Shown piece by piece: positions 1 through 9,885 of a stretch of 64,000 nucleotides of DNA. The stretch lies in NCBI RefSeq assembly GCF_004761865.1, contig NZ_SJDM01000005.1, forward strand, positions 124,001 to 188,000. The letters run 5' to 3'. Source of the stretch: Crenalkalicoccus roseus (GTDB taxonomy: Bacteria; Pseudomonadota; Alphaproteobacteria; Acetobacterales; Acetobacteraceae). Both the position numbers and the translations under genes were made by a program. Every line of letters begins with the position of its first letter. Position 1 is the first letter of the stretch. The notes under the pieces are model-generated. The model had not been told where the DNA came from. It saw only the letters and a program-made list of their open reading frames with translations, and did not search any database.

Positions 1-74
1 CGGCTATCATACCCCGGTTGCGCCTTGCGCGCGACGGTTCCGCAACGGTCCGCCCTCGGAAGGCGGCACCGCGG

Positions 75-1244
75 CTACAGCGTGCGGGCGATGATCTCCT
101 TCATGATCTCGCTGCTGCCGCCATAGATGCGCCCGACCCGCGCATCGGCCCAGGCGCGGCCGATCTCGTATTCTGCCATGTAGCCGTAGCCGCCATGGAG
201 CTGCAGGAAGTCGTCCAGCAGGCGGTTCTGCATCTCGGAGCCGAGCAGCTTGGCGGCGGCGGCCAGCTCCACCGTCAGCTCGCCGCGCAGATGCAGCGCC
301 AGGCAGTGGTCCGCGAAGACGCGGAACATCGCGGCCTGCGCCTTGGCCTCGGCCAGCTTGAAGCGGTTGTGCTGGAACTCGAAGATCGGCTGGTCGAAGG
401 CCTTGCGCTCCTTGGTGTAGGCGACGGTCTTCTCCAGCATCGCCTCCATGCTGGCGGCGGCGCGGATCGCGATCACCAGCCGTTCCTGCGGCAGGTTGCG
501 GATCAGGTAGGAGAAGCCCCTGTTCTCCTCTCCCAGCAGGTTCTCCGCCGGCACGCGGACGTCGTCGAAGAAGAGTTCGGATGTGTCCTGCGCGTGCAGG
601 CCGATCTTCTCCAGATTCCGACCCTTGGTGAAGCCGGGCGTGCCCTCCTCGACGCAGATCAGCGAGATGCCCTTGCGCCCGGCGCCCGGATCGGTCTTGC
701 ACACCACGATGACGAGGCCGGCATTCTGGCCGTTGCTGATGAAGGTCTTCTGGCCGTTGATCACCCAGTGGTCGCCGTCCCGCCGCGCCGTGGTGCGCAC
801 CGCCTTGAGGTCGCTGCCCATGCCCGGCTCGGTCATGGCGATGGCGCCGATGATCTCGCCGCGCGCCATGGCGGGAAGCCAGCGTCGCTTCCGCTCCTCG
901 GTCGCCAGATCGGCGATGTAGGGCACGACGATGTCGGAGTGCAGCGGGAAGCCCGGCCCGGTGCAGTTGGTGCGGCCGATCTCCTCGATGATGATCGCGC
1001 TGTAGCCGAAATCCGCCCCCGCGCCGCCGTACTCCTCGGCCAGCATCGGGCACAGCAGGCCCTGCGCCCCGGCCTCGCGCCAGACCTCGCGCGGCACCAC
1101 GCCGTCGCGCTCCCACTGGCGGTGGTGAGGGATGATGTGCCGCTCGAAGAAGCGGCGCACCTGGTCGCGGAACAGCTCGTGCTCCGCCGAATAGACGGTG
1201 CGCGGCCCGGCCAGCGGGCGGGAGGCGGCGGCGCTCGTGTCCAT
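75..1244 (-). CDS. Acyl-CoA dehydrogenase, long-chain (ACADL-like)
   Basis: A 389-aa FAD-dependent acyl-CoA dehydrogenase expected to introduce the alpha-beta double bond into a fatty or branched acyl-CoA. All three ACAD domains are present. The C-terminus carries HGGYGYM and IYGGSSEIMKE, the pattern of long-chain acyl-CoA dehydrogenase (ACADL). The Glu usually found in short/medium-chain enzymes within IYEGT is Gly here; as in ACADL, the catalytic base is probably the Glu in the earlier ASMEAMLEKT helix. It lies 14 bp downstream of the CoA-transferase gene on the same strand, so the two are probably co-transcribed. Family certain; substrate inferred. Confidence 0.9.
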   Translation of the reverse strand: MDTSAAASRPLAGPRTVYSAEHELFRDQVRRFFERHIIPHHRQWERDGVVPREVWREAGAQGLLCPMLAEEYGGAGADFGYSAIIIEEIGRTNCTGPGFPLHSDIVVPYIADLATEERKRRWLPAMARGEIIGAIAMTEPGMGSDLKAVRTTARRDGDHWVINGQKTFISNGQNAGLVIVVCKTDPGAGRKGISLICVEEGTPGFTKGRNLEKIGLHAQDTSELFFDDVRVPAENLLGEENRGFSYLIRNLPQERLVIAIRAAASMEAMLEKTVAYTKERKAFDQPIFEFQHNRFKLAEAKAQAAMFRVFADHCLALHLRGELTVELAAAAKLLGSEMQNRLLDDFLQLHGGYGYMAEYEIGRAWADARVGRIYGGSSEIMKEIIARTL

Positions 1245-1258
1245 GGTGTCCTTCCGTG

Positions 1259-2386
1259 TCAGCCGATGGCGCCGGCGGCGCGCAGCGCGGCGATCTCCTC
1301 CGCCGCGAAGCCCCCTTCCGACAGGATCTGGTCCGTGTGCTCCCCGCGCAGCGGCGGCGGCAGGTCCGGCGTGGCCTGGCTGCGGCTGAAGCGCGGCGCC
1401 GGGGCGGGCTGGATGGCGCCATCCCGCTCGAGGAAGGTACCACGGGCGAGATTGTGCGGGTGGCGTGGCGCCTCGTCCATGTCCAGCACGGGGGAGACGC
1501 AGGCATCCGTGCCATCAAACAGGGCAGCCCAGTCGTCGCGGCTGCGGGTGCGGAACACCGCCGCCAGCCGCCGCTTCAGCGCCGGCCACTGCGCCGGCTC
1601 CATGCGCCGCTCGAACTCCGCCGGGTCGAGTTCGAGGATCCGCAGCATCTGGGCAAAGAATTGCGGCTCGATCGGCCCCACCGCCAGCCAGCGGCCGTCG
1701 GCGCATTCGAAGGTGTCGTAGAACGGGGCGGCACCGTCCAGCAGGTTGGCGCCGCGTTCGGGCCCCCAGCGGCCGCGCGCCTTCATGGCGTAGATCGGCG
1801 CCATCAGCAGCGCCGCGCCGTCCACCATGGCGGCGTCCACCACCTGGCCGCGGCCCGAGCCCCTGGCCTCCAGCAGCGCTGCGAGGAGGCCGAGGGCAAG
1901 CAGCATGCCGCCGCCGCCATAGTCGCCCACGAGGTTGAGCGGCGGCACCGGCCGCTCGCCCGGGCGGCCGATGGACCAGAGCGCGCCGGTGAGGCCGATG
2001 TAGTTGATGTCGTGCCCCGCCGCCTGCGCCAGCGGCCCCTCCTGGCCCCAGCCGGTCATCCGGCCGTAGACCAGCCGCGGATTGCGCGCGAGGCAGGCAT
2101 CAGGCCCGAGGCCGAGCCGCTCCATCACTCCGGGGCGGAAGCCCTCGATCAGCGCATCCGCCCCTTCCACGAGGCGCAGCGCAGCCGCGACCGCCTCCTG
2201 CCGCTTCAGGTCGAGGGCGATGCTGCGCCGGCCGCGGCCGATGAAGTCCTGACGGGTGCCGGGCGGTCCGTCAGGACGGTCGATGCGCACCACCTCGGCG
2301 CCGAGGTCGGCGAGCACCATCCCGCAGAACGGGCCGGGCCCGATGCCAGCGAATTCCAGGATCTTCAGCCCCCGCAACGGTCCCAT
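1259..2386 (-). CDS. CaiB/BaiF CoA transferase family, alpha-methylacyl-CoA racemase-like
   Basis: A 375-aa protein of the CaiB/BaiF (type III CoA-transferase) fold. It starts with the typical [14 protein letters not shown] segment. The [12 protein letters not shown] and [11 protein letters not shown] segments match the region around the active-site His and Asp of alpha-methylacyl-CoA racemase. Racemisation of 2-methylacyl-CoA (R to S) before dehydrogenation fits the adjacent LCAD-like dehydrogenase, so the pair probably serves branched-chain or isoprenoid-derived acyl-CoA breakdown. A true CoA transferase of the same family cannot be excluded. It is first in its operon and divergent from the ThDP enzyme at 2491. 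Confidence 0.88.
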   Translation of the reverse strand: MGPLRGLKILEFAGIGPGPFCGMVLADLGAEVVRIDRPDGPPGTRQDFIGRGRRSIALDLKRQEAVAAALRLVEGADALIEGFRPGVMERLGLGPDACLARNPRLVYGRMTGWGQEGPLAQAAGHDINYIGLTGALWSIGRPGERPVPPLNLVGDYGGGGMLLALGLLAALLEARGSGRGQVVDAAMVDGAALLMAPIYAMKARGRWGPERGANLLDGAAPFYDTFECADGRWLAVGPIEPQFFAQMLRILELDPAEFERRMEPAQWPALKRRLAAVFRTRSRDDWAALFDGTDACVSPVLDMDEAPRHPHNLARGTFLERDGAIQPAPAPRFSRSQATPDLPPPLRGEHTDQILSEGGFAAEEIAALRAAGAIG

Positions 2387-2428
2387 GGCATCTCCTCCGG
2401 GCGCGGAGCCTAGCAGGGTAGGGCGGGT

Positions 2429-2457
2429 TTGACAGGGGGGCCTGCCGCGCCAAGCTA
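2429..2457 (+). promoter_or_regulatory. Candidate promoter of the ThDP enzyme gene
   Basis: A perfect TTGACA -35 hexamer (2429-2434) is followed after 17 bp by a weak -10 candidate, AAGCTA (2452-2457). It lies 34 bp upstream of the ATG at 2491 in the 104-bp divergent gap. The -35 is convincing; the -10 is not. Confidence 0.35.
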
Positions 2458-2490
2458 GGCGGCGGGAACGTCCACAGGCCGAGGTGCCGC

Positions 2491-4215
2491 ATGGCCCGCC
2501 ACAGCACCGCCCACTACCTCCTGGAGGGGCTCTGCGAGCTCGGGATCGACTACCTGTTCTGCAACCTCGGCACCGACCACGTGCCGCTGATCGAGGAGAT
2601 GGCGCGCTGGGACCGCGGCAACCGCCCGCGCCCGCCCGCCATCATCTGCCCGCATGAGACCGTCGCCGTCCATATGGCCGGGGGCTACGCCGCCATGACC
2701 GGTCGTGGCCAGGCGGTGCTGGTGCATGTGGACGCGGGCACGGCGAATGCCGCGATGGCGCTGCACAACCTCTGCCGCCACCGTCTGCCGGTGTTCCTGA
2801 TGGCCGGGCGTGCGCCCTACACCACGCGCGGGGAGATGACCGGCTCGCGCGACACCTATGTGCACTTCATCCAGGATCCCTACGACATCGCCTCCCTGGT
2901 GCGGCCCTACACGGGCTGGGAGTACTGCCTGCCTTCCGGCGTGGTGGTGAAGGAGCTGCTCTCCCGCGGCCATGCGGTGATGCAGAGCGAGCCGATGGGG
3001 CCGGTCTTCCTCACCCTGCCGCGCGAGACGCTGGCGGAGGAGATCGAGGAGGAGCAGGTCCGCTCCTTTCCGCCCGCGCGCTTTGGCGCCGTCGCCGCCG
3101 GCGGGGCCGCTCCCGAGGCCGTGGCGGAGATCGCGCGCCGGATCATGGAGGCCGAGCAGCCGGTGGCCTTCTGCGGCTATCTCGGCCGCAGGCCGGAAGC
3201 GGTGGCGGCGCTGGACGCGCTGTCGCGCGAAGCCGGCATCCGCGTGGTCTCACACGCCACCATCACCGTGAACTGCCCCGCCGACAGCCCCTGCTTCGCC
3301 GGCTTCGACCCGGCGCCGCTGCTGGAGGAGGCGGATCTCGGCCTGCTGCTCGACACCGACGTGCCCTGGATCCCGGCCCTCCACCGCGAGAACCCCGCGA
3401 CGCGCTGGATCCAGGTGGATGTGGACGCGGCGAAGCGCGCCATACCGCTCTGGAACTTCCCGGCCGAGCTGCGCGTGCAGGGCGACTGCGCCACGGTGCT
3501 GCGCCAGGTCCTGGCGGCGATCCGGGAGCGTGCCGACGATGCCTTCCGCACCCGCGTCGCCGCCCGCATGGCGGGCTGGGCGCCGGCGCGGGAGGCGCGG
3601 CTGCGGCGCCTGGCGGCCGAGGCGGCACGGCCGGGCGAGCCCGACGCGATCGGCGTGCCCTTCCTGCTGGCGGCGCTCAACCGCCGCCTCTCGGCCGAGG
3701 ACATCGTCGTCAACGAGGCGATCCGCAACGGCGTCGCGGTGCAGGACCACATCCCCCGCACCGTTCCGGGCAGCTTCATCGGCTTCGCCGGCGGGGGCCT
3801 CGGATTCTCGGGCGGCATGGCGCTCGGCGCGAAGCTCGCCTGCCCGGAGCGGCGGGTGGTGCAGATCGTGGGCGACGGCAGCTTCCACTTCTCCGCTCCC
3901 GACAGCGTCTATGTGGTGGCGCAGAACCACGGCCTGCCGATCTTCACCCTGGTGCTGGACAACCGCGGCTGGTCGGCGGTGAAGGAGGCGACGCGGCGCG
4001 TCTATCCGCGCGGCGTGGCGGTGGAGGAGGAGCGGTTCTTCGCCCGCCTCGACCTCCGCGGCGAGCGGCGGTTCGAGGAGGCGGCGAAGGCCTTCGGCGC
4101 GCATGGCGAGCGGGTGACGCGAGCCGAGGAGGTGGAGGCGGCGATCGATCGCTGCCTCGCGGCGCTGGAGCGCGGCCAGGCCGCCGTGCTGACGGCGCGG
4201 GTGACGCCGCTGTAG
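2491..4215 (+). CDS. Thiamine-diphosphate-dependent enzyme, acetolactate synthase-like large subunit
   Basis: A 574-aa three-domain ThDP enzyme. The activating Glu of the pyrimidine-binding domain is at E56 (PHETVA). The Mg/diphosphate motif starts GDG at 461-463 and ends LDN at 489-491, where many relatives have NN. The layout is that of acetolactate synthase, oxalyl-CoA decarboxylase and benzoylformate decarboxylase, but no clear signature of one of these was recognised and no regulatory subunit is adjacent. GAGGT at 2481-2485 serves as ribosome-binding site. Surrounding CoA-ester genes suggest 2-keto acid or acyl-CoA decarboxylation/ligation. Reaction unknown; family very likely. Confidence 0.85.
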   Translation: MARHSTAHYLLEGLCELGIDYLFCNLGTDHVPLIEEMARWDRGNRPRPPAIICPHETVAVHMAGGYAAMTGRGQAVLVHVDAGTANAAMALHNLCRHRLPVFLMAGRAPYTTRGEMTGSRDTYVHFIQDPYDIASLVRPYTGWEYCLPSGVVVKELLSRGHAVMQSEPMGPVFLTLPRETLAEEIEEEQVRSFPPARFGAVAAGGAAPEAVAEIARRIMEAEQPVAFCGYLGRRPEAVAALDALSREAGIRVVSHATITVNCPADSPCFAGFDPAPLLEEADLGLLLDTDVPWIPALHRENPATRWIQVDVDAAKRAIPLWNFPAELRVQGDCATVLRQVLAAIRERADDAFRTRVAARMAGWAPAREARLRRLAAEAARPGEPDAIGVPFLLAALNRRLSAEDIVVNEAIRNGVAVQDHIPRTVPGSFIGFAGGGLGFSGGMALGAKLACPERRVVQIVGDGSFHFSAPDSVYVVAQNHGLPIFTLVLDNRGWSAVKEATRRVYPRGVAVEEERFFARLDLRGERRFEEAAKAFGAHGERVTRAEEVEAAIDRCLAALERGQAAVLTARVTPL

Positions 4216-4340
4216 CCTCACCGGCTCCTGCCAGGTCCCGCGGATCATCACCGATCCGCCCTCGGACGCCGGCGCGCGCCGGGCTTCGCCGCACGGGCGG
4301 GGGCCATGCGGACGCGGATCCCGCTCACCGGGATCCGGCG

Positions 4341-5276
4341 TCAGGTCTTCGGGTCGCACTCCAGCACCGCCCGCACCGCGTCTGGTTCGCAGCGGATCGC
4401 CACTCCGGCGCGCTCCTGCTGCAGCAGGGCGACGATGCGGCTGTCCATTCCGCCCCAGCCGCGCTCCATCGCCGAGGTCATCTCGCGCAGCGTGTGCTCG
4501 CCGATCGGCATCGGCACGCCAAGCTCCCGCGCCAGGGCGCAGGCCAGCGAGACGTCCTTGTGCGCAAGCCGCAGCGCGAAGGCGGGCGGCTCGAAGCGGC
4601 CGGGGAGGAACTGGTCGGCCAGGCCGTCGAAGGTCCGGCGGCGGCCGAGCGCCCCCTGGCGGACCGCCCGCCACAGGTCGAGCGGGTCCATGCCGGCCTT
4701 CACCCCCATGGTGAACGCCTCCGCCATGGCGCAGAGGGTGGTGTAGCCGGCGAGGTTGTGCACCAGCTTGGCGATGGTCGCGCTGCCGATCGGGCCGATA
4801 TGGGCGGCACGGTCGCCGATCGCGTCGAGCACGGGCTTGTGCCGCTCATAGGTTGCCCGGTCGCCGCCGACCCAGATGGCAAGGCGGCCGGTGCGCGCGC
4901 CTTCGGGGCCGCCGCTCACCGGCGCGTCGAGCGCCTGGGCGCCCCGCTTCGCCAGGGCGTCGTGCATGCGGCGCACCAGGGAGGGGCTGCTGGTGGAGAG
5001 GTCGAAATGCGCCATCCCGGCATGCGCCCCTTCCAGCAGCCCGTCCGGGCCGAAGACCACCGCCTCGATCTCGGGCGGGCCGGGGAGGGAGGTGAACACC
5101 AGGCCGCAGCGCCGCGCCACCTCCGCCGGCGTCGCGGCCCATGCGGCGCCGCGGGCGAGGTGCGGTTCGGCCGCCTCGCGCCGCAGGTCGTGGACCAGCA
5201 GCGCATGGCCGGCCCGCTGCAGGCTGGCGGCCATGTGCCCGCCCATGGTGCCGAGGCCGATGAAGCCGATCGTCAT
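4341..5276 (-). CDS. NAD(P)-dependent oxidoreductase, 3-hydroxyisobutyrate dehydrogenase family
   Basis: A 311-aa beta-hydroxyacid dehydrogenase. The N-terminal Rossmann motif is GFIGLGTMGGHMA, the substrate loop is DAPVSGGPEGA, and the catalytic Lys sits in GSATIAKLVHN. These enzymes oxidise 3-hydroxyisobutyrate, tartronate semialdehyde and similar hydroxyacids. The ATG at 5276 is chosen because MTIGFIG begins directly at the nucleotide-binding strand. It is the last gene of a five-gene minus-strand operon (9701 to 4341), 35 bp after the DUF169 gene. Its role in valine-type or other branched catabolism is inferred from the neighbours. Confidence 0.88.
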   Translation of the reverse strand: MTIGFIGLGTMGGHMAASLQRAGHALLVHDLRREAAEPHLARGAAWAATPAEVARRCGLVFTSLPGPPEIEAVVFGPDGLLEGAHAGMAHFDLSTSSPSLVRRMHDALAKRGAQALDAPVSGGPEGARTGRLAIWVGGDRATYERHKPVLDAIGDRAAHIGPIGSATIAKLVHNLAGYTTLCAMAEAFTMGVKAGMDPLDLWRAVRQGALGRRRTFDGLADQFLPGRFEPPAFALRLAHKDVSLACALARELGVPMPIGEHTLREMTSAMERGWGGMDSRIVALLQQERAGVAIRCEPDAVRAVLECDPKT

Positions 5277-5311
5277 GCCCGCTTCCTCCCCCGCCGCCGG
5301 TTCCGCCCGGC

Positions 5312-6076
5312 TCAGCCCTTGCCGGAGTAGCTCGCGCCCATGCCCGCCGAGGGATCGGCCTGGATGCCATAGGGCGGAATCGGATAGCGCAGCCCGTTCC
5401 TCGCCAGCGCCTTCATGCCTTCCACCGCCTTGCGCAGGTCGGCGGGCTTCAGCGCCATCAGCATCTCCTCGTCCGGCACGCCGCCGTAGCGACGCTCGGC
5501 GTAGCAGGGCAGGGAGAGGCTCGGCTCCCCGGTGGCCAGGGCGCGGCCCCAGCTGTCGGCGCAGGCGGTCTCTCCCACCACGGACCACTCGAACTTGCGA
5601 TAGTCCCGGTACTGCAGGCCGTTGATCAGGATGATCATCTGCCCGGGCGTCGCATAGACCATCACGATGTCGGGCGGGTCGAGCCGCCCGGTTTCGAGCG
5701 GGCTGACGGCCATCGCCCTGTAGCGTCCGTAGGGCACGCAGGTCAGCGCCTCCTGCCGCGCCTGAGCATCCTGCTGCGTGCCGTGCCAGACGCCGACATA
5801 CTTCTCGCCCCGCCGCCATTCCTCGTCCTGCGGGGCGAGGCCGATCACCGCCTGGCACTGCGCGCCGACCAGGTCCTCCGCGGTGATGCCGACGGTCCAG
5901 CCGAGGCGCGAGGCCATGGAGACGATCTGGTCCGTGGTGTGCTTCGCCTTCGGGCGGCGGATGCGCGGGATCGCCTGCATCTCCTCCACCGTCTCGAACA
6001 GCTTCATGCCGATGACGGTGGTCTTCAGCCGCAGCAGGGCGTTCAGCTCGGAGACCAGAAGCTGGTATTCGTTCAT
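5312..6076 (-). CDS. DUF169 family protein
   Basis: A 254-aa protein recognised as DUF169 from its general layout (LNALLRLKTTVIGMKLF near the N-terminus, then PPDIVMVYATPGQ and a Cys-containing LSLPCYAERRYGG segment). The biochemical function of DUF169 is not established. No signal peptide or membrane segment is seen. It lies 14 bp after the acyl-CoA ligase stop and 35 bp before the hydroxyacid dehydrogenase, within the operon, so it may act on the same CoA-linked substrate or on its metal/cofactor supply; this is inference. Start ATG at 6076. Confidence 0.75.
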   Translation of the reverse strand: MNEYQLLVSELNALLRLKTTVIGMKLFETVEEMQAIPRIRRPKAKHTTDQIVSMASRLGWTVGITAEDLVGAQCQAVIGLAPQDEEWRRGEKYVGVWHGTQQDAQARQEALTCVPYGRYRAMAVSPLETGRLDPPDIVMVYATPGQMIILINGLQYRDYRKFEWSVVGETACADSWGRALATGEPSLSLPCYAERRYGGVPDEEMLMALKPADLRKAVEGMKALARNGLRYPIPPYGIQADPSAGMGASYSGKG

Positions 6077-6090
6077 CGGCGCACCTGCCC

Positions 6091-7722
6091 CTATGCCTGG
6101 CCGCGCAGCCGCTGGCGCAGCTCGAATTTCTGGATCTTGCCGGTCGAGGTCTTCGGCAGTGGCCCGAAGGTGACGCGCTTGGGCGCCTTGAAATGCGCCA
6201 TCCGCTCGCGGCACCAGGCGATGACCTCGGCCTCGGTCAGATCGCCGGCGCCGGGCGCGGGGGTGACGAAGGCGTGCGGCACCTCGCCCCATTTCTCGTC
6301 CGGCTGCGCCACCACCGCCGCCTCCATGATCTTCGGATGGGCGTAGAGCACCTCTTCCACCTCGAGGGAGGAGATGTTCTCGCCTCCGGAGATGACGATG
6401 TCCTTGGCGCGGTCCTTCACCTCGATGTAGCCGTCCGGGTGCAGCACCCCAAGGTCGCCGGTGTGGAACCAGCCGCCGGCGAAGGCGGCGTCGGTGGCGG
6501 CGGGGTTGCGCAGATAGCCCTTCATCACGGTGTTGCCGCGCAGCATCACCTCGCCGAGCGTCCTCCCGTCGGCGGGGACGGGGGCGAGGGTGGCGGGGTC
6601 GAGCACCGTCGCCTCCTCGAGCATCGGGTGGCTGACGCCCTGGCGCGCCATGAAGGCGGCCCGCTCCTCCAGCGGCATCTCGTCGAGCCCCGGCTGCCAG
6701 AGGCAGATGGTGGCCGGCCCGTAGCATTCGGTGAGGCCGTAGAGATGCGTGACGGCGAAGCCCATCGCCTCCATCTTCGCGATCACCGCCGAGGGCGGGG
6801 CGGCGCCGCCCGTGGCGACCCGCACCACATGGCCGAACCGGCGCCGCTGCTCCTCCGGCGCGTGGATCAGCATGGTCAGCACCACCGGCGCGGCGCACAT
6901 GTGGGTCACCGCGTGCTCGGCGATGGCGTTGAAGATCGCGGCCGGTTCCACGCGGCGCAGGCAGACATGCGTGCCGCCGACCAGCGTCACCGCCCAGGTG
7001 TAGGTCCAGCCGTTGCAGTGGAACATCGGCAGCGTCCAGAGATAGACGCTGCGCGGCGTGAGCTCGAAGGCGAGCGCGTTGCCGCAGGCGTTCAGGTAGG
7101 CGCCGCGGTGGTGGGTGACGACCCCCTTGGGATCGCCGGTGGTGCCGGAAGTGTAGGAGAGGGCGATCGCCTCCCACTCGTCCTCCGGCGTGCGGAAGGG
7201 CGCGTCGGGCTCGCCGGTGGCGAGGAAGGCCTCGTAGTCCATGGCGCCGATCTCGCCGCCGCCGCGGGCCTCCGGATCGGCGATGCCGATGACGAGCGGC
7301 GCCTCCGGCACCTCGGCCAGCGCCGCCTTCGCCACCTCCGCCCATTCGCAATCCACCAGGAACACCCTGGCCCCGGAGTGCCGCAGGATGAAGGCGATCG
7401 TTCCCGCGTCGAGGCGGATGTTGATGGTGCACAACACCGCGCCCGTCATCGGCACGCCGTAATGCGCCTCCAGCATCTCGGGGATGTTCGGCGCCAGCAC
7501 CGCCACCGTCTCTCCCGGCCCGATCCCGGCGCGGCGCAGCGCCGAGGCAAGGCGCCGGCAGCGGGCGAACATCTCGGCGTAGGTGAAGCGCCGCGCGCCG
7601 TGGATCACCGCCACCCGCCGGCCATAGACCCGCGCCGCGCGCGCCAGGAAGGAGATCGGCGAGAGCGGGACGTGGTTCGCCGGCAGCCGGGGCAGCGTCT
7701 CGAACCCGCCGGTGTCATCCAT
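6091..7722 (-). CDS. AMP-dependent acyl-CoA synthetase/ligase
   Basis: A 543-aa ANL-superfamily adenylate-forming ligase that activates a carboxylic acid to its CoA thioester via an acyl-AMP. The P-loop-like A3 motif is SYTSGTTGDPKGV, the A5 segment is LYGLTECYGP, the hinge/A8 region is GWFHTGDLGVLHPDGYIEVKDR, and the A10 Lys is in KTSTGKIQKFELR. It resembles medium/long-chain fatty acyl-CoA or dimethylsulfoniopropionate-type ligases in length; the acid is not determined. Its start overlaps the stop of the upstream acyl-CoA dehydrogenase by 8 bp, which indicates translational coupling. Confidence 0.92.
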   Translation of the reverse strand: MDDTGGFETLPRLPANHVPLSPISFLARAARVYGRRVAVIHGARRFTYAEMFARCRRLASALRRAGIGPGETVAVLAPNIPEMLEAHYGVPMTGAVLCTINIRLDAGTIAFILRHSGARVFLVDCEWAEVAKAALAEVPEAPLVIGIADPEARGGGEIGAMDYEAFLATGEPDAPFRTPEDEWEAIALSYTSGTTGDPKGVVTHHRGAYLNACGNALAFELTPRSVYLWTLPMFHCNGWTYTWAVTLVGGTHVCLRRVEPAAIFNAIAEHAVTHMCAAPVVLTMLIHAPEEQRRRFGHVVRVATGGAAPPSAVIAKMEAMGFAVTHLYGLTECYGPATICLWQPGLDEMPLEERAAFMARQGVSHPMLEEATVLDPATLAPVPADGRTLGEVMLRGNTVMKGYLRNPAATDAAFAGGWFHTGDLGVLHPDGYIEVKDRAKDIVISGGENISSLEVEEVLYAHPKIMEAAVVAQPDEKWGEVPHAFVTPAPGAGDLTEAEVIAWCRERMAHFKAPKRVTFGPLPKTSTGKIQKFELRQRLRGQA

Positions 7723-8923
7723 GGTCGGCCCCCCAGGCGAAGAACTCCTTGCCCCGCCGGCGGAGGAAGCCCGCCAGCACCATGCGGTGCACCTCGGAGG
7801 CGCCGTCTACCAGACGAGCCTGCCGCGCGTAGCGGTACATCCACTCCACCGGCGTGTCCTTGGAATAGCCGTGCGCGCCCAGGAGCTGCAGCGCTGTGTC
7901 CACCGCCCGGTGCAGCGCGTCGGCGACCACGATCTTGGCCATGGAGATTTCCTTGCGCGCCAGGCTGCCCTGGTCGAGCAGCCAGGCCGCACGCATCGTC
8001 AGCAGGCGGCCGATGTCGAGCTCCATCGCGGCCTGGCCGATCATCTGCTGAACGCTCTCCTTGTCCGCGAGACGGCTGCCGAAGGCCATGCGGTTCTCGA
8101 TCCGCTCCATGGCGATCTCGAGCGCGCGGCGTCCCATGCCGGTCCAGCGCATGCAATGCGTCAACCGGGCCGGGCCGAGGCGGATCTGGGTGGCGCGCAG
8201 CCCATCGCCGACGCCCATCAGCACGTCCTCGTCCGCCACCTCCAGCCCGTCGAATTCGAGCTCGCAATGCCCGCCATGCTCCTCCGGCCCCATGATCGGG
8301 ATGCGCCGGACGATCCGCCAGCCCGGCTGGTCGGCGTGGAACAGGAAGGCGGTCAGGCCCCGGCGCTCGTCCTCCCCGGTGCGGGCGATCAGGATGAAGT
8401 GCCTGGCCTCCGCCGCGCCGGTGATGAAGTGCTTGCGGCCGTGGATCACCCAGCGGTCGTTGCCCTTCCGCTCGGCCCGCGTGTAGGTGAGGGAGGGGTC
8501 GCTGCCGCAGCCGTCGGGCTCGGTCATCGCGAAGCTGGACTGCACCTTGCCGTCGATGATCGGCTGCAGCCAGCGGTCCTTCTGCGCCTCGGTGCCGACC
8601 ATGTTGAGCAGGCGCATGTTGCCGTCATCCGGCGCCGCGCCATGGAACACCACGGGTCCGAAGATGGAACGGTTCATCTCCTCGTAGCAGGCGGCGAGAC
8701 CGGTCATGGAAAGCCCGCCGCCGCCGCGCTCCTTCGGCATCTGCAGCGCCCACAGCCCCTCCGCCCTGGCCTCGGCGCGCATCCGCTCGAGCAGGGGGCG
8801 GGCGATGTTCTCGTGCTCGTCGTAGCTGGCGGGGTCGGCCTCGAGCGGGATCAGCCGTTCCTCGACGAAGGCGCGGATCCTGCGGCGGACGGCATCCACC
8901 TCGGGCGTCAGGCTGAAATCCAT
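7715..8923 (-). CDS. Acyl-CoA dehydrogenase, ACAD10/11-like
   Basis: A 402-aa acyl-CoA dehydrogenase. FAMTEPDGCGSDPS and the C-terminal RLVDGASEVHRM segment resemble the ACAD10/ACAD11 (FadE36-like) group rather than classical MCAD enzymes. ACAD11-type enzymes are linked in the literature to 4-hydroxyacyl or branched acyl-CoA breakdown, but the substrate here is unproven. It follows the SDR gene by 10 bp and overlaps the ligase gene by 8 bp. Family certain, subgroup likely. Confidence 0.9.
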   Translation of the reverse strand: MDFSLTPEVDAVRRRIRAFVEERLIPLEADPASYDEHENIARPLLERMRAEARAEGLWALQMPKERGGGGLSMTGLAACYEEMNRSIFGPVVFHGAAPDDGNMRLLNMVGTEAQKDRWLQPIIDGKVQSSFAMTEPDGCGSDPSLTYTRAERKGNDRWVIHGRKHFITGAAEARHFILIARTGEDERRGLTAFLFHADQPGWRIVRRIPIMGPEEHGGHCELEFDGLEVADEDVLMGVGDGLRATQIRLGPARLTHCMRWTGMGRRALEIAMERIENRMAFGSRLADKESVQQMIGQAAMELDIGRLLTMRAAWLLDQGSLARKEISMAKIVVADALHRAVDTALQLLGAHGYSKDTPVEWMYRYARQARLVDGASEVHRMVLAGFLRRRGKEFFAWGADHG

Positions 8924-8933
8924 CTCGGTCGTC

Positions 8934-9701
8934 CTAGAGCGGGTTCACGGAATGGCCGCCATCCACCACCAGGGTCGCACCGGTCATGTGCGCGCCGGCC
9001 GGGGAGGCGAGCAGCAGGAGGGGGCCGGTCAGGTCCTCGGGGCGGCCGAGCCTGCGCTGCGGCACCCGCTTCACCACCGCTTGGCCGGCCTCGGAGGCGA
9101 AGAATTCGGCGTTGATCGGCGTCTCCACATAGCCGGGGCAGAGCGCGTTCACGCGGATGGAATGCCGCGCCAGCTCCACCGCCATCTGCCGCGTGAGCTG
9201 GATGAGCCCCGCCTTCGAGGCGGTGTAGCCGGCGACGCCGGAGAGGATGCGCAGGCCGCCGATCGAGGCGATGTTGATGATGCTGCCGGGCTTCCTCGCC
9301 GCGACCATGCGCCGCGCGCCCTCGGTCGCCACCAGGAAGCAGCCGCGGAGGTTGACGTCGAGCACGCCGTCCCAGTCCGCCTCCGTCTGCTGCAGCACCG
9401 GGCGCGTCACCGCCACGCCGGCATTGTTGACGATGACGTCGCAGACCCCGAAGGCGGATTCGGCGGCATCGAAGGCGCGGGTGACGGCCTCGGCCGAGGT
9501 GACGTCGAGCGGAACGGCCGCCGCCCGCCCGCCGAGCTCCGCCGCAAGCGCGGCAAGCGCGTCGGTGCGGCGCGCCGCCAGGACCACGCGCGCGCCGGCG
9601 GCGTGAAGCACGCGTGCGAAATGGGAACCGAGCGCGCCGGAGGCGCCGGTGACCAGCGCCACCGCGCCGGAAAGCGAGAAGATCTGAGCCGTGTCGGTCA
9701 T
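8934..9701 (-). CDS. SDR family NAD(P)-dependent oxidoreductase
   Basis: A 255-aa classical short-chain dehydrogenase. TGASGALGS binds the nucleotide, NNAGVA is the NAG motif, and YTASK holds the catalytic Tyr/Lys after the Ser-containing INIASIGG strand. The ATG at 9701 gives the usual SDR length and removes a long unrelated N-terminal extension of the same frame. As the first gene of the 9701-4341 operon it probably oxidises a 3-hydroxyacyl-CoA or related alcohol produced by the dehydrogenase and ligase that follow. Confidence 0.9.
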   Translation of the reverse strand: MTDTAQIFSLSGAVALVTGASGALGSHFARVLHAAGARVVLAARRTDALAALAAELGGRAAAVPLDVTSAEAVTRAFDAAESAFGVCDVIVNNAGVAVTRPVLQQTEADWDGVLDVNLRGCFLVATEGARRMVAARKPGSIINIASIGGLRILSGVAGYTASKAGLIQLTRQMAVELARHSIRVNALCPGYVETPINAEFFASEAGQAVVKRVPQRRLGRPEDLTGPLLLLASPAGAHMTGATLVVDGGHSVNPL

Positions 9702-9819
9702 GCCTGTCGCGGAACGCGCGGCCGGAGCCGCGCCCCTGTCCTCCCTTCGCGGCGCAGTTGGCCATCGGAGATGGGGCGGGGCGAGCGCCGCCTCGGCCGC
9801 CGCGACCCTTCCCGCGGCG

Positions 9820-9828
9820 CCCCCCCCC
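9820..9828. repeat. Run of nine C residues in an intergenic region
   Basis: A homopolymer of nine C lies in the 184-bp gap between the 2-hydroxyacid dehydrogenase stop and the SDR start. Nothing else was recognised in this gap. It is not inside a reading frame. Confidence 0.6.
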
Positions 9829-9885
9829 GGACCCATGCGCCGAGCCTGCGCCGTGGCGGCGCCGGGCGCAAGCGGAAGGGCCCGG

